NCBI GenBank assembly: GCA_028280415.1
Contig: JANQLV010000073.1
Coordinates: 1-36,044, forward strand
Source of the DNA: Saprospiraceae bacterium
GTDB taxonomy: Bacteria > Bacteroidota > Bacteroidia > Chitinophagales > Saprospiraceae
DNA: 36,044 nt
Direction: 5' to 3'
In this document: in pieces, positions 15,640-25,460 of the stretch
Numbering within the stretch: the stretch's first letter is position 1
Layout of the letters: each line of letters begins with the position of its first letter
Position numbers and translations under genes: made by a program
Notes under the pieces: model-generated
The model's database searches: none
What the model was told of the DNA's origin: nothing
Seen by the model: the letters and a program-made list of their open reading frames with translations, nothing else

Positions 15640-17445
15640 ATGGAAATCAAAAAAATATTGCGGGTACTTTTTTTTATGATTTTGGGCTTGGGCACACAGG
15701 CTCAGGTGATACCAATTGAAGAATCTCCCCCGGATACAGCCAAACCTCAAAAAGTGATCGTTGAGCATTCCAATATTTTTCAGGGATTTGTTGACGAAGA
15801 GGGTAAAGAGACACACTATTTGAAAGGGGAGGTAGAGATGCGTCAGGGAAGCACTTTTATGTCCTGCGATACGGCTATACTTTTTGTAGAAGAAAATAAC
15901 GTGATCGCCTATGGAAATGTGTTGATTCAACAGGGTGATTCACTGGCAGTTTATGCGGATTCCCTTTTTTATAATGGGAATGAACGGGTTGCGGATTTAT
16001 TCCGTGACGTTAGCCTGAGTAGTAAAGAACAGCAACTTTTTACAGAGTTATTGAAATACGATTTGAAAACCAAGGTAGCTACCTACTTTACCGGAGCTAC
16101 GCTTACAACGGACTCCACGCAACTGACTAGCCGGAAGGGCTATTTTTATGTGTCAAGAGATGAGGCCTATTTCAAGGATACGGTATTTGTCGTGAATGAA
16201 AAATTCTCAATGGTTTGTGATACTTTAAAATATAATGTAAAAACCAAGGAAGCTACCTTTCTGGGCCCCACCAGGATAGATCAGAATAATAGTAAAATCT
16301 ATTGCGAACGCGGCACGTATAATACGGAAACCCGTAATGCTGTACTGTACGAAAATGCACAATTTATCAAGGAAGATCAGCAGGGGACCTCGGATACTAT
16401 TATCTACGATGGGAAACTGAAAGAGCTGATTATGAAGGGGAATGCCAAGTTCCGGGATAATGATAAAAAAGCGAGTGCCGATCAAATTGTATACGAGGAA
16501 GAAACGGAAATTACCCGTATGGAAGGGAATGCAATCTATGATAGCAAGACCCAGCATATTGAATCGGACATTATTATTTATAATAAAAAGGAAGCAACCT
16601 ATAATACCATGGGCCGTTCTACAGTCGTCGATGGCTCTAATATTTTACAAGCCGATAGTATTAATTTTGATGATGAAAAGGGGCTGGGCTATGCCCAGGG
16701 GAATGTTGTCTGGGTCGATACTGCTGAGCAAATTACAATCGTCTGTCAGGAGGCGGATTATGAGAAAGAAACGGATTATATATTAGCGCGGGGAGGGCGT
16801 CCGTTACTAATTACCTTGATTGATGATGATTCGCTTTTCCTTAGCTCTGATACACTCGTTTCTTTACGGGAGAATCCCGAGGATAGCCTCCGAACACTTT
16901 TTGCCTATAATGATGTACGCATTTTTAAAAATGACTTGCAGGGAATTTGTGACTCTTTGGTATACAGTACTGCGGATTCGGTGTTTTTCTTTTATCAGAA
17001 TCCCGTAATCTGGTCGGATAGCACCCAGTTTTCTGCTGATACCATGCAAATACAAATGGTCAATAACAAAATGGATAAAATATTTTTACAGGATAAATCA
17101 TTTATCATAAATTCGCCGGACGAGATATTTTTTAATCAAATCAAGGGAAGAAGTATTACAGCTTATTTCATTAATGATGATTTGAATAGAATGAAAGTTG
17201 AAGGCAATTCAGAAACGGTGTATTATACGCTTAACGAGGATAATGCTTATACTGGAGTTAATAAAACACTTTGTAGCGAAATGATGCTTTATTTTGCTGA
17301 AAACAAGGTTCAGAATATACATTACTATAACAAGCCATCCGGAAATTATGCTCCCATTGATAAAATCAATCAAAGCGAATATATTCTGGACGGTTTTAAG
17401 TGGGAAATAGATAAAAAACCTAAATCATTGGAAGATTTGTTTTAA
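15640..17445 (+). CDS. OstA/LptA-like organic solvent tolerance family protein
   Basis: The 601-residue exported protein has a signal peptide (residues 1-21, ending GTQAQ). The rest is a long run of LptA/OstA-type beta-jellyroll repeats, with alternating phrases such as GNVLIQQGDSLAVYADSLFY and MKGNAKFRDNDKKASADQIVY. The family bridges the periplasm and moves lipopolysaccharide to the outer membrane. It is much longer than E. coli LptA (about 185 residues), as is common for Bacteroidota OstA-like proteins. It lacks the large LptD barrel. Only three bases separate it from the BatE-like gene, so co-translation is likely. Confidence 0.82.
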   Translation: MEIKKILRVLFFMILGLGTQAQVIPIEESPPDTAKPQKVIVEHSNIFQGFVDEEGKETHYLKGEVEMRQGSTFMSCDTAILFVEENNVIAYGNVLIQQGDSLAVYADSLFYNGNERVADLFRDVSLSSKEQQLFTELLKYDLKTKVATYFTGATLTTDSTQLTSRKGYFYVSRDEAYFKDTVFVVNEKFSMVCDTLKYNVKTKEATFLGPTRIDQNNSKIYCERGTYNTETRNAVLYENAQFIKEDQQGTSDTIIYDGKLKELIMKGNAKFRDNDKKASADQIVYEEETEITRMEGNAIYDSKTQHIESDIIIYNKKEATYNTMGRSTVVDGSNILQADSINFDDEKGLGYAQGNVVWVDTAEQITIVCQEADYEKETDYILARGGRPLLITLIDDDSLFLSSDTLVSLRENPEDSLRTLFAYNDVRIFKNDLQGICDSLVYSTADSVFFFYQNPVIWSDSTQFSADTMQIQMVNNKMDKIFLQDKSFIINSPDEIFFNQIKGRSITAYFINDDLNRMKVEGNSETVYYTLNEDNAYTGVNKTLCSEMMLYFAENKVQNIHYYNKPSGNYAPIDKINQSEYILDGFKWEIDKKPKSLEDLF

Positions 17446-17448
17446 GGT

Positions 17449-18213
17449 ATGAAAATAATCAGACGTTCAATTTATTTGTTATTGTTTTGCCTCCTTGCTG
17501 CTGTCTCTGCTTTTGCCGAAGATTCTTCTGCGCTGAAAGCGGCTGAGGAAGCCTATCAAAATGGTAACTTTGCGAAAGCGATTAAAGAATACGAGCAATT
17601 ATTAGCGGATGGTTACAAATCTTCTGACCTACATTATAATCTTGGAAATGCCTATTACCGCGCCAGGGATTTAGGTCGGGCAGTACTCCATTTGGAAAAA
17701 GCAGCTTTGCTGAATCCCCGGGACAAAGATATTCGACATAATCTGAAAGTAGTCAAAAAAAATATTCCCGATCAGATCGAAACGATTCCTCCTTTTTTTA
17801 TTCAACGCTGGTGGGATACTCTGCAAGCCTTATTCAATCCGGCCTTATGGGGCATTATTGGTTTATTGATACTTTGGGCGGGCATTGGAGGTTTGATTGT
17901 CTGGCTCAGAGCGGATAGTCGCCAAAAACGCAAGCAGGGTTTTACCCTGGGAGTCGCTGCCTTATTACTATGTATCCTTCCTGTTTCTATCGCTTTCAGC
18001 ACCATAAAAGAAATGCAAAATAGCCAGCGGGCGGTTATCCTGGTATCCGAAACGAGCCTCAAAAGTGCTCCGGATGAAGTAAGTGAGGAAATTTTGCGAT
18101 TACACGCCGGAATCAGTCTAAGAGTGCTGGATGAAATCGGTGAATGGAAAAAAATCCGCCTCAGCAACGGGGAAGAAGGCTGGTTAGAAACCAAAGTTTT
18201 GGGATTTATCTAA
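17449..18213 (+). CDS. batE: BatE-like TPR and SH3-domain membrane protein
   Basis: The 254-residue protein has a signal peptide (1-23), TPR repeats at about 27-108 (KAAEEAYQNGNFAKAI, DLHYNLGNAYYRARDLGRA), two membrane helices (about 132-152 and 165-186), and a C-terminal bacterial SH3 domain (about 192-254, ending EEGWLETKVLGF). This order matches BatE of the Bacteroides aerotolerance (bat) operon. The other bat genes (moxR, batA-D) are not in the window, so the gene appears separate from them, unless they lie elsewhere. The symbol is by architecture only. Confidence 0.75.
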   Translation: MKIIRRSIYLLLFCLLAAVSAFAEDSSALKAAEEAYQNGNFAKAIKEYEQLLADGYKSSDLHYNLGNAYYRARDLGRAVLHLEKAALLNPRDKDIRHNLKVVKKNIPDQIETIPPFFIQRWWDTLQALFNPALWGIIGLLILWAGIGGLIVWLRADSRQKRKQGFTLGVAALLLCILPVSIAFSTIKEMQNSQRAVILVSETSLKSAPDEVSEEILRLHAGISLRVLDEIGEWKKIRLSNGEEGWLETKVLGFI

Positions 18214-18349
18214 ATCCAATACCGCATAGCAAATAACTTTTCAAAGTCAGTTGATATACAATTATTTTTCTAATATAGAAAAACTAGGCAGTGTTTTTGC
18301 AAACGATACTATGAGTTTCCTGTAAAACAAACATCTATCGTTAATTGAA

Positions 18350-19003
18350 ATGAAAGCTTTTAATAAATTTCGTAAAACACTATTTGAAAGTTTAAATTCT
18401 TCTGAATATGTTTTTTTAAGTCCCATTCCACCGGAGAATGCTACTAATTACATTGAAATTCTTCTCCAGGATAAAGAATTACAACCGATTATTGATCACC
18501 TCAAACAGTTACCGGATCTGAATAGTGTTACTTTAACCAGCTCATTCCAGTGTTCAAAAGTGATGCTCAAATTCAAGGACAATGCGGAAATGATCATCAA
18601 TTTTGTACATCAATTTGCTTATAAATCTCTGATTTATCTGGACGAAGAAGAGGTTTTGGAAAGAAAGGTAAAGGATGGAGATTCGTTTTGGATTCCCTGT
18701 GTCGAACATATATTTGAGCATTTTATATTGAAGAGTTTCCTGAACTTTCAGGGAATTGGTAAATCCGTCTTTCAATATTTTAATGAATTTCACATTCTCG
18801 TACAAGAAGATTTACTGGATTATTTTAATATGAAGTACGGGACCGGTTTTTCTAATATTTATCAGCTCACGGATTTTAATGATCAACAAAGAGAACAAAT
18901 AGTTCATTATCTCAGACAACGTCCAACGAATAAACTAATGAAGAAGATTAATACCCAATGGCACAGTTTTCTGGGAGCGATGAAACAAGCCCGGGTGGTT
19001 TAA
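18350..19003 (+). CDS. Unrecognised cytoplasmic protein
   Basis: I do not recognise the 217-residue product. It lacks a signal peptide or membrane helix. It is mixed alpha/beta with a moderately acidic N-half. Visible features are a DSFWIPCVEHIFEHFILKSF segment (about 110-130) and a basic C-terminus. The first segment faintly recalls regions in carbohydrate-biosynthesis nucleotidyltransferase-like proteins, too weak to name. It stands alone between the batE-like gene and the minus-strand ribosomal genes. Codon use and amino-acid pattern support real coding. Confidence 0.65.
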   Translation: MKAFNKFRKTLFESLNSSEYVFLSPIPPENATNYIEILLQDKELQPIIDHLKQLPDLNSVTLTSSFQCSKVMLKFKDNAEMIINFVHQFAYKSLIYLDEEEVLERKVKDGDSFWIPCVEHIFEHFILKSFLNFQGIGKSVFQYFNEFHILVQEDLLDYFNMKYGTGFSNIYQLTDFNDQQREQIVHYLRQRPTNKLMKKINTQWHSFLGAMKQARVV

Positions 19004-19318
19004 AATCGGGATACGCAATTGTTATTTAGCTAATTTTTGATGATTTACCGGCACGTTTTTTCCCGGAAAGGTATATGCCGGGATAATCTGGCTGTTCTGG
19101 CCATTCAATAAGCAACACCTTCTCTCCTTTTAGCACAAACGTTCAACAAAACCTTCTGCTGATCCAGAAAGCTTTTACCTTTTATTGGTGATAGAATCTT
19201 CTCTGCTCATTCCATTAGTTTGTTATAGCAATAATGCTTAGATCCCGTTTGATAGTACATCGAGGTGAAAAACAAGAGATGTGAAGGGAATAGGGGAGAA
19301 GGGACTTGAAAGTAGGGC
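19004..19318. other. Spacer downstream of the unrecognised gene
   Basis: About 315 bases with no credible gene. A 6-bp inverted repeat (CCGGCA 19048-19053 with TGCCGG 19076-19081) is too short to interpret. No T-tract terminator is visible for the plus-strand gene. Confidence 0.4.
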
Positions 19319-19348
19319 AAAAAAAAGCCCTATCTGGGAGATAGGGCT
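19319..19348 (-). terminator. Terminator of the rplU-rpmA operon
   Basis: On the minus strand AGCCCTATCT, a 3-base CCC loop and AGATAGGGCT form a perfect 10-bp stem (19326-19348), followed by seven T. It lies 39 bases beyond the rpmA stop. Confidence 0.9.
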
Positions 19349-19387
19349 AACAACAAAAAATATAAAGCTATGAAAACTAAAACTATT

Positions 19388-20017
19388 TTATTCTTCCTCT
19401 GTAGAAGCATTGGCTACTTTTCCTCCGTCCAATTCATCTTGCCATGCTTTTAATTTATCCCATTCTCCGGCAGCAGCCATCTCGGCTTGGGCTGGCCATG
19501 TAGTGGGATCGTGTGCTTTGTACCGGTTACCGGCAGCGGCTAAAATCTCTTTAATTTTTGCTGCTTCAGTACTTGCTAATGCTGCAAAGGTACTAATTCC
19601 TGCATTATTTAGCAATTCTGCGATCTTTGGACCGATACCTTCGATTTTTTTCAAATCCTCCGCTTCAGATTTAACAACTTCCTCTGCTTTTGGTTCAACG
19701 ACCGGTGCGGAAGATGCAACTTTCTTAGCAGGTTTTACTTTTGCTACTGTTTCTGCAACTTCACCTGCAGGAATTACATTAACAAAAGTGCGGTTTAATC
19801 TTTTCTTTTTAAAGACAACTGTACCGCCAGTTAGTGCAAATAGAGTGTGATCCCGACCCATTCCAACGTTTTCGCCTGGGTGAAATTTAGTACCTCGTTG
19901 ACGAACTATAATACTTCCGGCCTTTGCTGCTTGTCCACCGAAAAGTTTTACTCCTAGATACTTAGGATTACTGTCCCGTCCGTTGTCTGTACTACCTACT
20001 CCTTTCTTATGTGCCAT
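19388..20017 (-). CDS. rpmA: 50S ribosomal protein L27 with C-terminal helix-hairpin-helix extension
   Basis: Residues 1-86 are a canonical L27 ([39 protein letters not shown]), whose N-terminus reaches the peptidyl-transferase centre. L27 usually ends near residue 85-90; this one continues to 209. Residues 87-119 are an Ala/Lys/Glu/Pro linker. Residues 121-198 form a helix-hairpin-helix domain ([20 protein letters not shown]) with a conserved tail ([20 protein letters not shown]). Such HhH tails bind nucleic acid in other proteins. From memory, Bacteroidota L21 proteins often carry a similar tail, but here L21 is short. The gene follows rplU by 77 bases in one operon. Confidence 0.93.
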   Translation of the reverse strand: MAHKKGVGSTDNGRDSNPKYLGVKLFGGQAAKAGSIIVRQRGTKFHPGENVGMGRDHTLFALTGGTVVFKKKRLNRTFVNVIPAGEVAETVAKVKPAKKVASSAPVVEPKAEEVVKSEAEDLKKIEGIGPKIAELLNNAGISTFAALASTEAAKIKEILAAAGNRYKAHDPTTWPAQAEMAAAGEWDKLKAWQDELDGGKVANASTEEE

Positions 20018-20094
20018 TTGTAACTATTTACAATGATTAAAAATAAGATGTAATGATGAGAATTGAAAGTGTTTAACGAAAAAATTGAAAAAAT

Positions 20095-20406
20095 TTAACC
20101 TTTAATGCTATCAATCTTCAATTTAGTAAAACTTTGACGATGTCCATTCTTCTTTCTGTAACCTTTTCTACGTTTCTTTTTGAAGATGATCACCTTATCT
20201 CCTTTTTGGTGCCCAAGCACCGTAGCGCTTACGGAAGCAGCGCTGATTACCGGCTTGCCTATTGAGGTTTTACCATCATTTTCAACCAGATGAACCTGAT
20301 CAAAGCTGATATTGTCACCCTCGGAGGCTTCTAGCTGGTGGACGAAGATCTCCTGACCTTCCTCGACTTTGAACTGTTGACCAGCTATTGTTACGATTGC
20401 GAACAT
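20095..20406 (-). CDS. rplU: 50S ribosomal protein L21
   Basis: The 103-residue protein matches L21: MFAIVTIAGQQFKVEEGQ at the start, GKPVISAASVSATVLGHQKGDKVIIFKKKRRKGYRKKNGHRQ near the C-terminus in broken stretches, and TKLKIDSI at the end. It binds 23S rRNA in the large subunit. Length is standard, with no extension. It is first in the rplU-rpmA operon behind a full-consensus promoter. Confidence 0.97.
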   Translation of the reverse strand: MFAIVTIAGQQFKVEEGQEIFVHQLEASEGDNISFDQVHLVENDGKTSIGKPVISAASVSATVLGHQKGDKVIIFKKKRRKGYRKKNGHRQSFTKLKIDSIKG

Positions 20407-20465
20407 TTAACTATGATTTTTAATTAAAAAGTATTCAAAAACAAGAATATTTTCGAAATTGACTG

Positions 20466-20497
20466 CAAAGATACATTTTATTAGCATAAATACCAAA
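20466..20497 (-). promoter_or_regulatory. rplU-rpmA promoter (full consensus)
   Basis: Read on the minus strand: TTTG (20497-20494), exactly 20 bases, then TATCTTTG (20473-20466). This is a perfect Bacteroidota -33/-7 pair. Transcription should start near 20459, giving a leader of about 50 bases. Confidence 0.8.
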
Positions 20498-20675
20498 GGA
20501 AAAGCGGACTAAATAGACCTGTTTTATGATCCCAATGAAGAATTTATTTAAAGTTTGACTTCTCGCAGGAAGAGTAAATTTTGTTCTGAATAAGGCATTT
20601 TTGCCGCTTGCAGCTGAAAATGAAATTTTGGAACAACTCTAATAAAAGCTCGAACCACTAAAAGCATAACTGGCC

Positions 20676-21896
20676 TTAAATGATATTTCTCAATCTAAAT
20701 CTTTTTTTCAATACGATCCCGTCTCTGATTATGGTCATTTTGATCTCTTTTCCCACCTTTCCTTGTAGCCTTCGCGCTAAGCCACTCATTGACATATAAC
20801 TAACCGGTATCCAGTTGAATTTTTTGATCCGGTCTCCTCGCATAAACCCGGCTTCTGCAGCAGGAGAATCGGGAACGACAAAACTGATCGTATAAGTATT
20901 CAAATCTGCGCCACTTGCCAAAAAAACCAGTCCACTACGATCAAATTTGAAACTGTTTTTGAATTTTTTATTGGGTTTTAAATACAGTTTTTGACGATAA
21001 TAATCGATGATTACTTCAAAACGACTCAGTATTTTATTGCCAATTAAACCATTTCGATTATTCAAATCTGTAGAATCCAGGTATTGATAGAGTTCATGGT
21101 AGTTTGCAATCAGATTGTTAAGTCGTAAATTTTCACTAATGCGCAGTTCGTGAAAACGACCGATAAAGCCTTCCATTGTACCACCTAATCCACGGCCAAT
21201 ATTCGCTCTCACAATCTTATCGGGCAAATCGAGCGCCGGATGCGTATCCGTGTACAATAATAAAGTTAGACTAGCGCCGGAATCTATTAGTAGGCGGATA
21301 TTTGCAGTGGAATCCCGGGGGAATAGTTTGGAATCGACATCTATATAAGGTTTGTTTTTGTAAATACTGATTGGGATTTCCTCGTGATTTTTAGGAGCTT
21401 TGAAATGCTGTGGATCATAAAGAGTAATCAATTGTTTTTGATAATTGATCTTCACTACATAACGTCCAAAGAAATTAGCTCCGATTATTCCGTGTACTTC
21501 AATTCCGGTCAGGGCTTCAAATTCAAAGTAATCATCTCCCATAACTAAAAAGTCCTGCCGGGGGTTTTCTACCGGACCTACTTTGAGCCGGACATTTCGG
21601 GCGAGATAGGCGGTAAGGACAGTCGACATATCTGCTCCCATTATTTTAAATTCCTTTTCATAATGCAATCCAATCATATCGGCAATTTCTCGCTTGGTAA
21701 GTATAGTATACTCTGCGCCGGTATCGAATACGAATTTTAGAGGTAATGCATCATCGAATTGAATATTTATGATAATGAAATTGTTTTCGAAAGTGAAGGG
21801 AATATCAAATCTCTTCTTCTTGGTGACAAGGTGTTGGGAAGCGGTTTCACTACAGACCAGGCTTATTAGTAAAAGTAGGAGTATTAAACGCTTCAT
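20676..21896 (-). CDS. Exported retropepsin-like aspartyl protease with PDZ domain
   Basis: The 406-residue protein starts MKRLILLLLLISLVCS, a signal peptide with a possible lipobox-like Cys. Two aspartyl-protease motifs lie in one chain: FVFDTGAEYTIL (Asp58) and LLIDSGASLTLL (Asp205), each with the hydrophobic-DTG/DSG-A pattern, with GIIGANFFGRY between them. Residues about 320-406 are a PDZ domain (VVPDSPAAEAGFMRGDRI). The ATG at 21896 is preferred over one 24 codons upstream because the signal peptide begins there. It probably acts in the periplasm or at the outer membrane; its substrate is unknown. It diverges from the SusC gene. Confidence 0.85.
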   Translation of the reverse strand: MKRLILLLLLISLVCSETASQHLVTKKKRFDIPFTFENNFIIINIQFDDALPLKFVFDTGAEYTILTKREIADMIGLHYEKEFKIMGADMSTVLTAYLARNVRLKVGPVENPRQDFLVMGDDYFEFEALTGIEVHGIIGANFFGRYVVKINYQKQLITLYDPQHFKAPKNHEEIPISIYKNKPYIDVDSKLFPRDSTANIRLLIDSGASLTLLLYTDTHPALDLPDKIVRANIGRGLGGTMEGFIGRFHELRISENLRLNNLIANYHELYQYLDSTDLNNRNGLIGNKILSRFEVIIDYYRQKLYLKPNKKFKNSFKFDRSGLVFLASGADLNTYTISFVVPDSPAAEAGFMRGDRIKKFNWIPVSYMSMSGLARRLQGKVGKEIKMTIIRDGIVLKKRFRLRNII

Positions 21897-22392
21897 GTTA
21901 ATGTTTATGCTTCTATTAATCAAAAGACAATATACATCATAATATTTAATCAACTTGTCGTTTGTCAAGTATGATTATAAATGTATCAAACGGCTACAGT
22001 TTGTCAGATGTTTATTTGAAAAAGTTAATTTTATATATGTTAAATCGAACTGAACTACAGCGACTTGAAATAACCATAATAAAATATTTTATTTCAATAA
22101 AATAAGAGAATAATTTATATCTTTGTTCGTGTTTTATATACAAACTACCAATCTGAAATCTTGATTTTCTTTTTGAAAACAGAATTGTTCAATTTATTAT
22201 TTAATAGTGCTAGTTGTCATGACTTGGTAATTAGATCATCTATCTTTTAGAGATTTTGAATTAATCCTTTTTCACAGTTTTCCTGAAAAATTTCGCAAGT
22301 TTTAATTTTCTGTAACTGCCATTTGAGCTAAGCCTGTAAGGAATTTAGTCAATTGGTTTTTTGTCTATTTTATTAACCAAATCTAGTATTGT
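21897..22392. other. Divergent protease-susC intergenic region
   Basis: About 500 AT-rich bases with no gene. It contains a perfect plus-strand -7 box (22118-22125), implying a susC leader of about 260 bases, long enough to hold regulation, but I find no recognisable riboswitch. Confidence 0.45.
22118..22125 (+). promoter_or_regulatory. Probable -7 box of the susCD operon
   Basis: TATCTTTG matches TAnnTTTG exactly. A weak TTTC lies 22 bases upstream in place of TTTG. Transcription would begin near 22131. Confidence 0.45.
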
Positions 22393-25338
22393 ATGAAACT
22401 TAAATTAGACTTAAGGTATTCGTTCTTACTCTTGTTGGTGATGATTGGGACCTTATCGATGGCCCAACGCACGATAAGCGGTATAGTAACCGATACGGAA
22501 ACTGCAGAACCCTTGATTGGAGCTTCTGTAGTAATAGTTGGGACATCTAAGGGAGTTATTACTGACTTTGACGGGAGATACTCAATCGATGTTCCGGAAG
22601 ATGCTAAAGCATTACAGTTTTCTTACACCGGCTATTCTGTGATGGAGGTTGAACTGGGAACTTCCAATACCCTTGATGTCCAGCTATCGGCTGGAACGAT
22701 ATTGGACGAAGTAGTGGTGATTGGATATGGGACAGTAAAAAAAGAGGATGCGACCGGCGCAGTTCAGACGGTAAGTCCGAAAGCGTTTAACAGAGGTGCA
22801 GTCACTTCTGCACAAGAATTACTTTCAGGTAAAGTTGCCGGAGTGCAAATCATAACGGATGGTACGCCGGGAGGAGGTTCAACGATCCGTATCCGGGGTG
22901 GTTCTTCACTCAGTGCTTCTAATGATCCCTTGATCGTGATCGATGGTGTACCGCTAGCTCCCGGAACTGTCAATGGTGGACGAAACCCGCTAAATTTGGT
23001 TAACCCTAATGATATTGAATCTATGACCGTACTCAAAGATGCATCTGCTACTGCTATCTACGGTTCGAGAGCTTCAAACGGGGTGATTATTATTACGACT
23101 AAAAAAGGAAAATTAGGCAAAAAGATTTCTGTCAACTACAATGGTAGTGTTGGTATCAGTCAGGCTGTAAATACCGTTGATCTGCTGGACGCAAATCAAT
23201 ACCGTGCTTTGATAGAAGAACGCTTCCCGAATGCCAATGATCCGGCACGAACCCTGCTCGGGGATGCCAATACCAACTGGCAGGATGAGATTTTGCAAAA
23301 CGCACTTTTTCATGATCATAACGTCAATATCTCTGGTGGCGTAGCCAATATCCCTTATCGGGTATCATTGGGTTATACCGATCAGGAAGGTATCCTGAAA
23401 ACAGATGAGTTTAACCGAACCACCATAGGGGTCAATCTTACCCCCGGCTTTTTGGATAATCGTTTGCAACTCACTGCCGGACTTAAAGGTAGTTTTGCAG
23501 ATAACCACTTCGCAGATCGCGGAGCCTTTGGTAATGCGGTGAGATTTGATCCCACTCAACCGGTATTCGTAGAAGATCAAACTTACGGGGGCTATTATAC
23601 CTGGCTACAATCCAGTGGAAATGGTGAGCCGAATAATTTGGCACCTACGAATCCTGTAGCGCTACTGGAGCAAAGAGCTGATGAATCTACTGTCAATCGG
23701 TTGATAGGAAACTTTCAGGCGGACTACCGCTTTGCATTTTTACCGGAGCTTAGAGCTAACCTGAATCTGGCTTATGATCGAAGTAAAAGCGAAGGTACCG
23801 TTAAGGTATCCGAAAAGGCAGCTTTTGCTTTTGATCCGGTAGATGGAAACGGAATAGATAATAGTTATGAGCAGACGAGAGAAAACTCTTTATTGGAGTT
23901 TTATCTGAATTATGCAAAAGATTTTGGAAAGCACCGGTTCGACATCATGGGAGGTTACTCCTGGCAAAAATTTGCAAACGAGAGTTCTTTTAGAAATTCT
24001 AATATCACGGGAACAGAAGTGGAGGAAGGAGTAGACAGTGATGAGCTATTTTTATTATCTCTGTTCGGGCGTCTGAATTATACCTTCAACGAAAAGTTTT
24101 TACTGACTGCTACTTTAAGACGTGATGGTACTTCCCGTTTCTCTCCGGACAATCGCTGGGGATGGTTTCCGGCTCTTGGCTTAGCCTACAAAATCATTGA
24201 TGGACAAACCGGAGTGCTTAATAATCTTAAGCTAAGGCTAGGCTATGGTCTTACCGGACAGCAAGATGTGGGAGGTTCATATGTATCACAAGCCAGATAT
24301 CTGGCGAGCTTCGAAAATGCACAGTACGGGTTTGGTAATGATTTCATTATTACGCTTAGACCGGAGGCTTACGATGCAAACATCAAATGGGAAGAAACTA
24401 CTACTTATAATGTCGGACTGGATTATACCTTATTCAATAATCGTATCTACGGAGCCGTTGAGTATTATATTCGCGAAACCAAAGACTTGTTGAATACTAT
24501 TGATGTTCCCGCTGGAAGTAATTTTAGAAATAGAGTTACGACCAATGTTGGAGATTTAGAAAACAGAGGGGTAGAAGTATCGGTAAACATAGTGCCAATC
24601 CAGACAAAGGATATGTTGTGGGATTTTGGATTTAATATCACCGCAAATACCAATGAAATTACCAGACTTACAGCTACGGATGATCCAAGCTTTATAGGCG
24701 TTCCCACTGGAGGAATCGATGGTGGAGTAGGAAATAATATTCAGATTCATCAGGTAGGCTCTCCAGCCAGTTCTTTCTACGTGTACGAGCAAATCTACGA
24801 TGAAACCGGAAATCCGATTGAAGGTTCTTATGTAGACAGAAATAATGATGGTATGATTTCTCCGGAAGATTTATATATCAATGAAGATCCGGCACCGGAT
24901 GTATTCCTGGGTTTCACTTCTACGTTTTCGTATAAAAACCTGGATTTTTCTTTTGCCGGCCGGGCTAATTTTGGAAACTATGTTTATAATAATGTGCTTT
25001 CCAGCCAGGGGATCTATGATAATCTGTTCCAGTCCACTTTCTTTACCAATAACGTACATGCACAAACCCAACAAGTCAATTTTCAACAGCAACAGCTTTT
25101 TAGCGATTTTTATTTAGCAGATGCCTCTTTCCTGAGGTTTGATCACATTACTGTTGGTTACAGCTTTAATAATTTGTTTAACGAAAAGATTGATCGAATT
25201 AAATTATTCTTGACGGTACAAAATCCATTTGTGATTACCAGTTACGATGGGGTAGACCCTGAAATCAACGGGGGGATTGATAATAATATTTATCCAAGAG
25301 CAAGAACTTATTTGCTTGGAGTAAACTTGAATTTGTAG
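22393..25338 (+). CDS. SusC/RagA family TonB-linked outer membrane transporter
   Basis: The 981-residue protein begins with a signal peptide (about 1-24, ending SMAQ). A carboxypeptidase-D-like regulatory domain follows (RTISGIVTDTETAEPLIGASVVI, about 26-105). The TonB-dependent plug starts with DEVVVIGYGTVKKEDATGAV and includes STIRIRGGSSLSASNDPLIVIDG. The rest is a 22-strand-type barrel ending in YLLGVNLNL. It imports large nutrients across the outer membrane using TonB/ExbBD energy. It is followed 122 bases later by its SusD partner. Length is near the family norm. The ligand is unknown, as no degradative enzyme lies nearby. Confidence 0.95.
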   Translation: MKLKLDLRYSFLLLLVMIGTLSMAQRTISGIVTDTETAEPLIGASVVIVGTSKGVITDFDGRYSIDVPEDAKALQFSYTGYSVMEVELGTSNTLDVQLSAGTILDEVVVIGYGTVKKEDATGAVQTVSPKAFNRGAVTSAQELLSGKVAGVQIITDGTPGGGSTIRIRGGSSLSASNDPLIVIDGVPLAPGTVNGGRNPLNLVNPNDIESMTVLKDASATAIYGSRASNGVIIITTKKGKLGKKISVNYNGSVGISQAVNTVDLLDANQYRALIEERFPNANDPARTLLGDANTNWQDEILQNALFHDHNVNISGGVANIPYRVSLGYTDQEGILKTDEFNRTTIGVNLTPGFLDNRLQLTAGLKGSFADNHFADRGAFGNAVRFDPTQPVFVEDQTYGGYYTWLQSSGNGEPNNLAPTNPVALLEQRADESTVNRLIGNFQADYRFAFLPELRANLNLAYDRSKSEGTVKVSEKAAFAFDPVDGNGIDNSYEQTRENSLLEFYLNYAKDFGKHRFDIMGGYSWQKFANESSFRNSNITGTEVEEGVDSDELFLLSLFGRLNYTFNEKFLLTATLRRDGTSRFSPDNRWGWFPALGLAYKIIDGQTGVLNNLKLRLGYGLTGQQDVGGSYVSQARYLASFENAQYGFGNDFIITLRPEAYDANIKWEETTTYNVGLDYTLFNNRIYGAVEYYIRETKDLLNTIDVPAGSNFRNRVTTNVGDLENRGVEVSVNIVPIQTKDMLWDFGFNITANTNEITRLTATDDPSFIGVPTGGIDGGVGNNIQIHQVGSPASSFYVYEQIYDETGNPIEGSYVDRNNDGMISPEDLYINEDPAPDVFLGFTSTFSYKNLDFSFAGRANFGNYVYNNVLSSQGIYDNLFQSTFFTNNVHAQTQQVNFQQQQLFSDFYLADASFLRFDHITVGYSFNNLFNEKIDRIKLFLTVQNPFVITSYDGVDPEINGGIDNNIYPRARTYLLGVNLNL

Positions 25339-25460
25339 AACGTTTAATTAATGCCGAAGAATGAATGGATTGATTCTCAAAACATTTAATCATCGGTATC
25401 ATTTGAAATTAATGGCATTTTAGAGTTATCATCATTTTTTGATTTAAAAACTTTAGAATA

